In this document: one piece after another, positions 12,591 to 21,824 of the stretch
How positions within the stretch are numbered: position 1 is the first letter of the stretch
Layout of the letters: each line of letters starts with the position of its first letter
Assembly: GCA_029532415.1 (NCBI GenBank)
Contig: JAQOTA010000062.1
Span: forward strand, 558,001-622,000
DNA length: 64,000 nucleotides
Reading direction: 5' to 3'
From: Marasmius tenuissimus
Taxonomy: Eukaryota; Basidiomycota; Agaricomycetes; Agaricales; Marasmiaceae
The notes under the pieces: generated by a model
The model's input: the letters and a program-made list of their open reading frames with translations, nothing else
The model's database searches: none
Told to the model about the DNA's origin: nothing
Made by a program: the position numbers and the translations under genes

Positions 12591-14135
12591 CTACGGAATA
12601 CATCTCTGGATCAATAGTTCGTGGTCAAAAGCCCACTGGTGGTATAGTAATTTGACACGGTTTCCGGACCAAGACTAGAAATTGAGCTCGTGAATAGGAG
12701 AAAAGGAATTTATGACCTGAACAACTCACACGTTCTGCCCGGACAGCCAATAATCCCCGAGCCGACGAGCGAGGCATTGCTCCACGAATGATATTCACCA
12801 CCATATCAGAAGATGCATTTCTGGAGTCTCGCGACTGTGCCATCTCTGAGTAGATTGATGTGATCTCCAAGAGGAGAAATAACCGGCGGAAAGTGGATAC
12901 CGAGTCGGCTAATGCATCCATCTCTTTGTCGAGAATTTTCCATTCCTCCAGACTCTGCAATTCCTCTGTATCTGGGGCGGTTGCCAGGTCAATATCGAAG
13001 GCTAAAACTATCTCCTCGAGAGCTGGATGACCCTGTATTCCGGGCAGGAGAGCGATCGCTTGAGAGAGGGCTTTGGTATGACTCAGACCCACACGTCGTC
13101 CTGATACGCCTGATATCAGAATGATTTGCTTCAGCTCGTGGAGGTGACGAAGATAACGAAGCTGGGAAGGAGGGAATCCTGGCACTTCGGATTCAGTACG
13201 ACATAACACCTCAATAAGTGTAACTCACCAACGGCTCTTTGCCTGTATGAACCCAATGTTAAATGCTGGAGAGACGAGCCGCACGCCACCATCAGTCTCT
13301 CAAAAAGCGATTCCGGGACCGCTGGAGCGATGTACTCGTCGTAGTCCGAGATTCCGATTTCGCCCCAAATTGCAGCTAAAACCAGCGACTGCAAGCCCGA
13401 AAGGTCTACAGCCGAGCTCAAGAGCCATAAAAGAACGTCTCGTCTGAGCTCGGTATTGTGAAGAACCAATGAACGTAATGACCAGGCAAGCTGGGTGGTT
13501 CCGGGATGATCAACATGGCCGTCATTGCGGTACACATCAGTGTAGCCGTCAAAACTTAAAGCCCCAGCAGATTTTAAAGAGAGTTTGGAGGGTTTCCCGA
13601 CGATACTGGATAGGTAGATGAAGAGGTGCTCAGGTCGTTCAAAATTGACATTGTCGAGTTGAATCGACTGAATGCCTCCTGCAGCCGATCCGACTTGCTT
13701 GAGAAAAGCGAGATGAGGTGCCAGGTCCTCGATCTTTGAGTTCCCCGCCAGCATCTTCAGGGTTAGACTTTGGACATGAGCCATCTCTCGGCCCAACTCT
13801 TCTGCATCCTCCACCTCCCAGACTCCCCCGTCATAGGAATCCGACTCATCAGAGTCTTCAGAGTCTTCGGGCCACCTATGGCCAATCAGAGTGAGGTGAG
13901 ATATGAACGGCACGAGATGAGGCGATTCCCGACATCGGTCAGCCCATTCTCTTATCTCGTCTTTAGAGAGCGCAATTTCGATTGTTCGGAAGATGTAAGG
14001 CCTAGAGATGGTGCACCATAATCGTGAAACGAGTGCACATTTCAGAATCGCACCTCGGCCACCTCCATCGTTCCTTGCGACAAAATCGAGTACAACAACC
14101 AGTAGCTCGGGTGGGAGAAGGAATGTTGAGGACAT
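12591..14135 (-). CDS. F-box protein with leucine-rich C-terminal part
   Basis: Predicted substrate adaptor of an SCF ubiquitin ligase. Exons 14135-13229, 13178-12730 and 12674-12591 give 479 residues. The phase closes with introns of 50 and 55 nt (GTGAGT at both donors). The F-box is at residues ~5-50 (LPPELLVVVLDFV, then CALVSRLWCTISRPYIFRTI). The rest alternates Leu-rich strands and helices (LTLIGHRW, VQSLTLKML, IQSIQLDNVNF, LRSLVLHN), an irregular LRR-like fold. An acidic insert (EDSEDSDESDSYDGG) follows the first repeat. Retaining the last intron would instead end the protein at 12625. It is a different F-box subfamily from the intronless paralogues elsewhere in the window. The target is unknown. 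Confidence 0.85.
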
Positions 14136-15724
14136 GGTGGTCGGCTGGAAGAAACGTGCTGATCACTAATACTTCTGAGTCATTAAACTAGCCGGGCTGC
14201 TCCGAATAATCCAGATGGGCGCTGTTCCGAATCAGAGCAAACAGCTAAGCCCGTTTGTGAGCGAGTCAGCGACGACAACACATCATTTTTGAAGGAGAAA
14301 TGCACATGTGGGATGAATCACTCAGAGTGTAGTGTTGCGTTATTCGAGTTCTTCTTTGAGGTTGCCAACAGTGCAGGGACATTGAGTATAACAATCTGAC
14401 CGTTGTGTTCATGGTGGCGAGAGGCGAGGACGCTGTAGTGGGATCCCGGCTCTCGGGGGTTCCCGAGCGGAGTTCAGCGGAGTTCTAGGAGGTATAGGTC
14501 GTTTGAAAATTCCCGCGATGCAGATCGTTCTTGTGCACACCAGCTCACTGGATAAGCGTCCCCAGGCGTCCCCCCATCTCAACGCTGGACGGAATAGATT
14601 GAACGCCTCTAAACTGCTTACTGCTGAGCTCAGTGTCATCAGTATCATCATATCCGAAAACTTCAAGCGGGTCATATACAGCCCGGTGTTTACCGCTTGA
14701 CGAACTATGAGGGAAACCTCCAACCACAACCTGAAGACGATGGCCGCAGGAGTTTGTCAGTATAGTTTATGGGTAGACATCCGTTTCCTAGAACCTTGCT
14801 AGTACCCACCTGGGCCCAAAGGCCACTGATATCATAACGCGCGCAATCAAGAATCGACGTGTAAGTAGTCTTGCAAAACGCCAATCATGGTCATAGTAAA
14901 GGACTTTGACGCCGTTTCAAAGTGGGCCTCGACTCCAAGCGGATTCATGATAACTGAGCGGAGGCAGAAAAAGTGAAGGGGCTTCCACTTACGAGCAAAC
15001 GTTCGACGCGCGTTGGCATATCAAACTCCCACGCGTTTGCAATCTTTGAGTTTCCTCGGTTAGTGTGCGTTGCACAACCACCTAATTCTGACTCACTACA
15101 TCGTCTAACGCGATCCCTACCTCAAGCTTCACTACTAGGCTAACCTGCAACTCCAAAAATTGCCAGCTTGGGTAGTACCTTAAACACACTTAGACTACGA
15201 CTTTTACGGGTGGCAGTGAGTACACCGTCCCCACCTCATTGCACAAGTTCACAAAAGGCTGATCCTCATTGATTATGCAGCGCTGGAGCTTCGTCTTATA
15301 CTGGGTCTCCGACCCTTCTATTAATTTGATTTTTGTGAGTACACCAATACACCCCCAACACGCTCGCCACCGTTCCGAGCCATAGTCATAAAGAGATAAA
15401 TTCGCAATGTCGCGGGTTATCATGGTGGCAATAGCACACGGCGCGAGTACCACCTAGTACCAACGAACGATTCTCGATTTTACCGACACTTCTCTAACTT
15501 TTCTCGCTTCCTCATCCTCCGATATTCAGTGTTCCGAGACTGAGGATTGACATCGTTGACCTCTGACCATTCTCCTTCGTACTAAAATTATCGACTGAAC
15601 TTCATCCGAAGGCCACGCTCGCACCGCTGTCAGGCCTGCCCAGACTAACGTGGATTAAAAGCCCACGGATACTAAGGACCCCTTGGCGGAACACAAGACG
15701 TCAACGGAGCTTCGAAGAGCCCAC
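14136..15724. other. Intergenic, no gene supported
   Basis: Scattered short open frames on both strands do not connect by plausible introns and show no domain. The last ~250 bases would be the promoter of the homeodomain gene. Confidence 0.45.
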
Positions 15725-17058
15725 ATGTGGCACGAGTACCCAAAACAGCCGGCCGTATCTGAAGGCCGCAACGACCAAGGCTCAGGTCCTTCTCCCGAGT
15801 CTCAATGGACCTTTGAAGATGCATACAAGCCCAAAACCATCCCTCATCCGAAGCAACCACGTAATCAAGTTGACCCAGCCCCTCAGAGGACGAAACGGAC
15901 ACGGACAGTCATCACTCCTCACCAGACCAGCTTTCTTCGTGAGCTTTTGGCTCAGGTACTAGCCCCGAGTTTTGATGCCCTTCCACGACGTACTCATTTT
16001 AGTACCAGTCCCTGTTCCCGTCAACAGCAGCGAAGGAAGAGGCTGGACGTGCGATTGGACTTAGCGCCCGGAGTGTACAGGTGCGCGATAAAATCGTTCA
16101 TTTCTCGAGATAGCCAATCTTAACTAACATCGACAGATATGGTTTCAAGTCAGTCAACAATACATCTTTGCCTCCGATGTTCTTACAGAACCTCCTCTAG
16201 AATCAACGACAGAGGACTCGCGGCCAAAGGAAACCACTGAGGTCCAAACGCGCTTCCACACCAAATGTTTCTGCCTCAAAATACGTAGGCATAGCTCCAC
16301 CGGTACCTCAAACCTACCCAGGAGGGTCACCAATGAAGTCGATTCATCTAGAGCCCAGCTTCCCCATCTCTTCGCCTGCAAACAACAACTTGAACTCGCA
16401 AACGGACTTTTGCTCTTCTCTACAACCACATCTGCCGTCAGTTACCAGCCATTCCCATGTCATCCAACGCCGAGGCGCTGCTTGTTCTTCGAGCTCGACA
16501 TTTGCCGGACCTCCACAGATCCTCACTTCCTCTGAGCTCCCTACACAATGCCGCTCGTATCCATCTGGCACCCTGCCCCCCAAAACGCAGGGCTGGTCTC
16601 ATCCACCAACTAGCATACTTCCGCCACCCGTCCCTTTTCGCAGCCTCGCACGATCACAGCCAAGTCATGCACGTCTGGATTTGAACTCTCACGCATCTGC
16701 AAATTGGCAGCCTGCAAAGAGTAAACCGGCGCTTGTCTTACAGACAGAAACGCAACGGGGCAATAACTTCTTACCTGCGGTACCTCCTACGACAAGTTCC
16801 CCTTGGCGTACACGAACTCTACTTGATAGACCATCGTGTCGAGCAATCTTCGAGGCGACCGACAACTTGGGGATCGAGGGTCTGTACAGAGACGTCCGAG
16901 ACGCGTACGAATACGACTCGTCGCCCGGCCTTAGGAACGGAAGGTATGACCCAGTCCGTGGAACAATGGTCTCCCACGAACGCTCCGCTACCATTCATTA
17001 CACCACACTTAATGATCGAACCCTCCTCCCCGTCGGGTCACAAACTTCATTGGAATGA
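15725..17058 (+). CDS. Homeodomain transcription factor with a 12-nt micro-exon
   Basis: Exons 15725-15955, 16003-16080, 16137-16148 and 16201-17058 give 392 residues, all junctions in phase 0. The homeodomain is assembled across all four exons. Helix 1 begins at KRTRTVITPHQTSFLRELL, helix 2 contains FPSTAAKEEAGRAIG, helix 3 is LSARSVQ/IWFQ/NQRQRTRGQRK. The 12-nt exon encodes exactly IWFQ, with the invariant W and F; N follows at the next exon, then Q-R-Q rather than the common R-R-x. The C-terminal ~260 residues are Pro/Ser/Thr-rich and disordered. The start is the first in-frame ATG. DNA binding in the nucleus is inferred from the fold. It lies far from any mating-type context I can see, so a general fungal homeobox regulator is more likely than an HD1/HD2 mating protein. 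Confidence 0.85.
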
Positions 17059-17271
17059 GGCCCCAGAATCATACCTACCGAAGCCTGGGTCAAGGTCGTA
17101 TACACCCTGACCAACTCCCTCGACAAGGGAACTTCATATCAACCTACTCTTCCCTATCTTGACACCACCTTATCATAGTATCCTTTAGTATCTCATCCTG
17201 AGATTTCGGAGTTGATCTACGAACGCGGCGGATGGAACAGCTTGACTTCCAATAAATAGCCTATCGAAAAT

Positions 17272-18270
17272 ATGCCATTTGTATACCGTAAGTTAATTTT
17301 TATGGCTCGCGCGGGATCGACCAGCGTTGCTCTGGAACAGTGCCAGAATTAGTGGTGGAAAGAGTGCAACATGGCATAGGTAACGTACCTGACGTCAATT
17401 CAATTGGACGAGTCATATCTATTGACGGAGCCGCTGATGAAGCCAATGAAGGGTACTGTGCTGACAACATTTCCTCGGTCCTTGTCATGAACCCCCATGC
17501 TCTAGTTGGCGATGGCAAAGGAAACTATAGGATCCACATCGTTGGAAATTCCGGTACGTCTTCTGAGTTACGCTGTTATCTGAGCAATAAATACTCAGAA
17601 GCAGTAGGAACTGGAAAGGCAAGTTTTCGGTTCACTATTCGTCAACGGTGACTCGTTCAACCTGAAAGCTCAGACTACCGTCGGAGCACGACTTTCCTCC
17701 ATCCTGGGGATCCCGCATTTCTCTCTGGATAAATATTACTGGGAACCAGGGTGGAACGAGACACCACCAGACCAATTTCGCGCCAAGGTTGAAAAGATCT
17801 TGAGCGAGAACGAGAATTGCTGGATCATAGACGGTGAATATCGAAAGAAAGGTGCCGGTATCGTTTCTGAGCATGCAACGGACATAATATGTTAGAATTC
17901 TCGTTAAAAATTGAGATTGATGTCGAATTACTCACCCCCGCTTTCTACAGGGCTAGATCCACCATTATTGCTCTATTTTCCTCGAGTCATCCTTCGGACG
18001 ATTCTTCGTTTATTCCGGTTCGAAGAGACCTGCAGTCCAGGATGCAAAGAATCTTGGCAGGAAGCGTTCTGCTCCAAAGACAGCATACTCTTGTATTGCT
18101 TCACTAACCACTGGCCTAAACGCAGATTTTGGGACGAGCAGATGGCGGTTATGGGTGTGGACGTAGGTTCTGTACCATCCAGTCAGCAAAAGTTGAGGCG
18201 TATTGGAGGTTGGGGGTCTGAGCTGAGGATTTGGTTTGAAGACGTTGAACGTGTGCACCGTAGCATCTAG
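17272..18270 (+). CDS. P-loop kinase-like protein (adenylate/shikimate kinase fold)
   Basis: Exons 17272-17287, 17341-17553, 17608-17618, 17674-17890 and 17951-18270 give 258 residues with all phases closing. The Walker A is GNSGTGKTT, built from three exons: exon 2 supplies GNS plus one base, an 11-nt exon 3 supplies GTGK, and exon 4 starts TTVGARLSSILG. Intron 3 starts with GC (AAG/GCAAGT) and ends CTCAG, a classic GC-AG intron. Downstream are FSLDKYYWEPGW, WIIDGEYRKKG and a C-terminal part with WFEDVERVH. The fold and the nucleoside-kinase-like pattern (P-loop, then L-D, then a W-x-x-D-G step) resemble adenylate kinase-like ATPases of unknown substrate. Not splicing the micro-exon introns would truncate the protein right after the P-loop. 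Substrate unknown. Confidence 0.82.
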
Positions 18271-18359
18271 ATTTCGTCAAAAATACATTCGGCATTCGCC
18301 GAGCATGCTTGTATCTTGGCATTATAGGCTTCATCGCAAGCTGATGTATAGAATAATGG

Positions 18360-18620
18360 ACTACTCAAGTCATTTAGAAGAGACGATATCTGAAGCACAA
18401 AGTCTTTGAACTCTCCCAATCTAAGAGGTAGCCAACCAAATGGAACCATCGAGATAGTCCGAACTCGCTGATGGTGAAGTCCTGGCTTTGTATGATCTCA
18501 TTAATGCCGATAGAAGCTCTCAAAGCGTACCCTTCACCCTCTCAGCTGCTGGTATATCATCATCACTGCTCCCAGTATGGAAGCTGAACAGAAACCAGCT
18601 CAAACGTCTCACAGTACAGA
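18360..18620 (+). repeat. Orphan copy of the hydrophobin promoter
   Basis: This segment is a direct, imperfect copy of 20888-21150, the promoter of the hydrophobin gene. Shared strings include GTATGATCTCATT, CTCTCAAAGCGTACC and CAGAAACCAGC in the same order and spacing. At the place of the hydrophobin TATA box (GTATAAAAG) this copy reads GTATGGAAG, and no hydrophobin exon follows. Confidence 0.75.
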
Positions 18621-18805
18621 GTCGATACGCACAATTCGAATACATGGTCCTAGATACGCCACTGATAAACTATTCAAACTAACTTTCGTTATCTGATCCT
18701 ACATCTTAGTCCGTGCGTCAATACGCTGGTCAACTTCAACCAGCTCAACCCCCACCAAGAAGTTTCAACATACACTATGCCGATTTCTCCAGGTTTGGTT
18801 TCGCG
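18621..18805. other. Spacer downstream of the orphan promoter
   Basis: No signal peptide or Cys-Cys hydrophobin pattern is found after the duplicated promoter, so any hydrophobin body that once followed it is gone or unrecognisable. Confidence 0.4.
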
Positions 18806-20314
18806 TCACCGACTGGAGTAGACCCACGAAAGTTCAAGACTATCCCGCTGCAGCTCGAGGAGGCGTTGGTAGGCGGGTAAATGAGTGGGTTTCTCAAAAC
18901 CCGGTGAGAACCGTCCCTCAATCTGCACACTAGCAAGCTGAGTGTTGGTAGAGCTAGCCTTCACTCGCCTGGCTTCAACTACCTCCACGAGAGCAGGGAT
19001 GAAGTCGTGGAAGCTCTCACCAGTCCAGGAGAATACCGTTATCTGTAAGGTAGTTAAACCAGGGTACAGGGTGGTACTCTGCAACGCCTCCAAGGCTCTT
19101 TGCACAGTAGTGAACCCAGACTCCGTAGAGCCGAGCGAAAATATGAGACGTAGAATACGGACGGTGGGAAGTGAGAGTCTAGGCGATTTTGGGGAATTAA
19201 GGGCTCCGGCATTGATTGCCAACTCCTGGATCCGACAAGAGCTCCTGTGTTGGAGGGAAGCGATCGCTTGCCCAAGGGAGTCTACCACTTCGTCGGACCG
19301 TAGGGCTGCCGAATCGTAGGAGTGAAGGACAACCCTTTCAACGACGGAAAGTGTTACCCGACTCATGAGTGCGATAGCGGCGCGCACGCTGCCACCTTTC
19401 CACTCGACTGAGCGCAGGTTGGGTAGAATCCTATGCGGTGCATTTGGAGAGAGTGGTAACTCATACTCGACTTGAAACACCAACGATTGTAGTTTTACCA
19501 GTTTTGGGACGATCGCGAAGAATTCCTCGTCGGGATAATGACCGCAGCCGTAATGAGTAAGCTGATGCCAGGGTAGAGGAATCGCTGGTATCCTCCGCGT
19601 CAACGATCCGTATCCGGTGTAAATAGTCGTCGACGCGTGTGTCAGGTTTGGGGCTTGTAGTGATTCACGGATAGCTGGATAGTCCGTTGAGCTGTGTGGT
19701 CGGATTACCATGACCTCCAAACTTCGCAACAAAGGGAAAGACACTCTCTTTGTCGCGAACGAGTAATACAGATCCACTTGGTCATCTACGTCAAAGCGTA
19801 GTTCCACCCAGCGGTGACATTCATTATCCAGCAATTCCAGGAGTTCCTCCTCGTTTTTGTATCCTTCAAAGTGGACCTTGCCTTTGAGTGGAACAGGCTG
19901 GGATCTCGCGAGCCAAGTCTTCATCATCGATACAGGATCTTTGGGAAAGTATTCTGCCCTGCGGTGGATAGCAAAATAACTCCATAGTGAAGGATTGGAC
20001 AAGGCTACGTTTCTCAATCGTCGGCATGTCTGCGAGAGTACCCATAGCGGTGCAAGTCGATCCGTAAGGGAATATCTGTCGGGATATCTGTCGGACACAC
20101 TGTACTGCGTAGCTGCAATGTCGAAAACAAGATACAGGATGTCGTCGTGAGGACGCAACAGAGGCGAAATTGAGTTTTTGAGTGCTGCATGCTCTGCTGT
20201 GAGCTTCTGGTATTCCAAGCGATTTCGGGAGATGGCCTCCTCTAATTCGAGAATTTTCGTCTCAGCAGCCTGCGTGTTTATGAGCGCTGGGGCCATGTGT
20301 GCTTCAGTCAACAT
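18806..20314 (-). CDS. Intronless F-box protein, window family member 1
   Basis: A single exon of 502 residues with its own ATG. An N-terminal helix (EEAISRNRLEYQKL, coiled-coil-like) precedes an F-box at ~50-105 (SPLLRPHDDILYLVFDIA, then LWVLSQTCRRLRNVALSNPSL). Leu-rich segments follow (FPLLRSLEVMV, LPNLRSVEWKGG, LSLPTVRILRLIF). It shares distinctive blocks with the proteins at 41185, 46878 and 60622: PKDPVSMMKTWLARSQPVPL, IPLPWHQLTHY, RSSCRIQEL, PALVEVVEARR and PAYQRLLELQRD. The likely role is an SCF adaptor, by family only. The gene sits between two direct copies of the hydrophobin promoter. Confidence 0.87.
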   Translation of the reverse strand: MLTEAHMAPALINTQAAETKILELEEAISRNRLEYQKLTAEHAALKNSISPLLRPHDDILYLVFDIAATQYSVSDRYPDRYSLTDRLAPLWVLSQTCRRLRNVALSNPSLWSYFAIHRRAEYFPKDPVSMMKTWLARSQPVPLKGKVHFEGYKNEEELLELLDNECHRWVELRFDVDDQVDLYYSFATKRVSFPLLRSLEVMVIRPHSSTDYPAIRESLQAPNLTHASTTIYTGYGSLTRRIPAIPLPWHQLTHYGCGHYPDEEFFAIVPKLVKLQSLVFQVEYELPLSPNAPHRILPNLRSVEWKGGSVRAAIALMSRVTLSVVERVVLHSYDSAALRSDEVVDSLGQAIASLQHRSSCRIQELAINAGALNSPKSPRLSLPTVRILRLIFSLGSTESGFTTVQRALEALQSTTLYPGLTTLQITVFSWTGESFHDFIPALVEVVEARRVKASSTNTQLASVQIEGRFSPGFEKPTHLPAYQRLLELQRDSLELSWVYSSR

Positions 20315-20887
20315 AAGACCAAAAGATCAGGCAGAAAGACTCACTATTACTCGAGAAGCCTACAAGATATACGGAAAGACTTTCGTGTGTGCGTTGAGCG
20401 CTGAATGCTGTCAGTAGCGGGTGTGAAGAAACAAGGGCCACCGTGGACGCCGCGTCGCCAGAGCGCGCCCGGCCCCAGTGGCAAATGCTCCTCATTCCTT
20501 CACGGCCATGTTCTCCGACGCGTCAGCCTCTACGCCCTATGTCGACTGTCAGATTTCACCTTCTATTCGGATATTTTTGTTCTTATCGCGATAGTTCTTC
20601 AAGGCGGTTGCAGTACAACGCCAGAGCCAGCAACCGGACTTCCGTTGGAGCTCTATCTCAACGAGCTGGTCCATAGAAGAGTCTCACAATGGAATATGGG
20701 CACAGCTAGAGATATGTGAGTACTCGATAGGCTATGCCTGATCTAGCGAGTTCCAGCCTGCCACTAACATCCCAAGGAGATTCGAGGAAGGTTCGATAAA
20801 TGAGATTCAATGGGCCCTCTATCTTGCACCCCACTGCCATGATCCCCTCGTCTGCTACTTCTTCCTTACAAGCACGTAAAGCCGTCT
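20315..20887. other. Intergenic, F-box promoter side
   Basis: Two short overlapping frames (20405-20719 and 20443-20676) encode Arg/Ser/Pro-rich products without motifs; I do not support them as genes. Confidence 0.4.
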
Positions 20888-21150
20888 GGTTGCTCAAATG
20901 ATCCAGAAGGAGCGATATCCGAAGCACACAATAGTTTCCTCATTCAAGAGGTAAGGAACCGAATGGAATCGTCGAGTAGTCCGACTTACAGATGGACGAA
21001 GTCCTTCTGGCCTCGTATGATCTCATTCACATCGATAGGAACTCTCAAAGCGTACCTTTTACCCCCTCATCGCTGGTGCGTCATCCTCATATTCTCGAGT
21101 ATAAAAGCTCGACAGAAACCAGCCGATTCACCAATTCAAACAGCATCTCG
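20888..21150 (+). promoter_or_regulatory. Hydrophobin promoter (duplicated region)
   Basis: Immediate upstream region of the hydrophobin gene, duplicated at 18360-18620. It contains the TATA box at 21100-21105. Blocks conserved between the two copies (around GTATGATCTCATT and CTCTCAAAGCGTACC) are candidates for functional elements. Confidence 0.65.
21100..21105 (+). promoter_or_regulatory. TATA box of the hydrophobin gene
   Basis: TATAAA lies 67 bp before the ATG, in a context CGAGTATAAAAGC, a normal distance for a highly expressed secreted-protein gene. Confidence 0.75.
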
Positions 21151-21171
21151 AATCGTTCAAGTATCCTCGCA

Positions 21172-21712
21172 ATGTTCACCCCAATTCTCAACTTTGCTCT
21201 CGTTGCCCTCTCTGTCGCTAATGTCGCGTTGGCCTTGCCTGTAAGTCACTGCTGCGTTGTCGCTGCTCCTTCCGGACGTTGTCTGACCATATTTCACGAA
21301 CGCGAAGGGCGTTCAAACAGACCCAAGTCACCCAACTTGCTCTACCTCGCAGCAACAGTGCTGCCGACGCTCGACCACCATCACTGATGTGAGAAGATTT
21401 CCTTGTATATGATTCGCATGAACGTCGTACTGACGATTGAACATCCGCAGGCCAACCGTCAATCCATCATCGATACGTGCAAACAAGCAGGCACCACCCT
21501 CAGTCCAAAAGAGATCGACACCTTGAAGAACGGCGTCAAAGTTGGCTTGGATTGCACCCCCATTCTTGCGTCCCAGTGTACGGAGAAACCCATGTGTTGC
21601 CAGGGGGCGAACAAGGTGAGTCTCATCTGCACCTTGAATGTCAACTGCCATGAACTGATGACCACGATTGCCATCGAAGGGTGTTATCGTAATCAGCTGC
21701 AACCAACTCTGA
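21172..21712 (+). CDS. Class I hydrophobin
   Basis: Small secreted surfactant protein that assembles amphipathic films on aerial hyphae and fruit bodies. Four exons (21172-21240, 21308-21388, 21451-21615, 21680-21712) give 115 residues, phase closing. The signal peptide is MFTPILNFALVALSVANVAL. The hydrophobin cysteine order is visible: C (PTCST), CC (QQCCRR), C (VGLDCTPI), C (ASQCTE), CC (PMCCQG) and a final C (VIVISCNQL). An extra cysteine (IIDTCKQ) lies between the first CC pair and VGLDC, making nine rather than eight. Spacing of six between the first C and CC fits class I. Dense short introns and the TATA promoter fit the family. Confidence 0.93.
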
Positions 21713-21824
21713 ACTCTTCCCGTGCCTCGGTCGGCTTTCGCGGTCTATACACATTTCGAATACATCGTTTACATCTATATACACCATAACCATACATCCC
21801 ACGTTCCTGTTTCAACCTTTGATA

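Noticed and set aside
16333..17058. A separate Pro/Ser-rich gene starting at 16333
   Set aside because: The same frame is open upstream to 16201 and joins the homeodomain exons in phase, so it is the C-terminal part of that factor.
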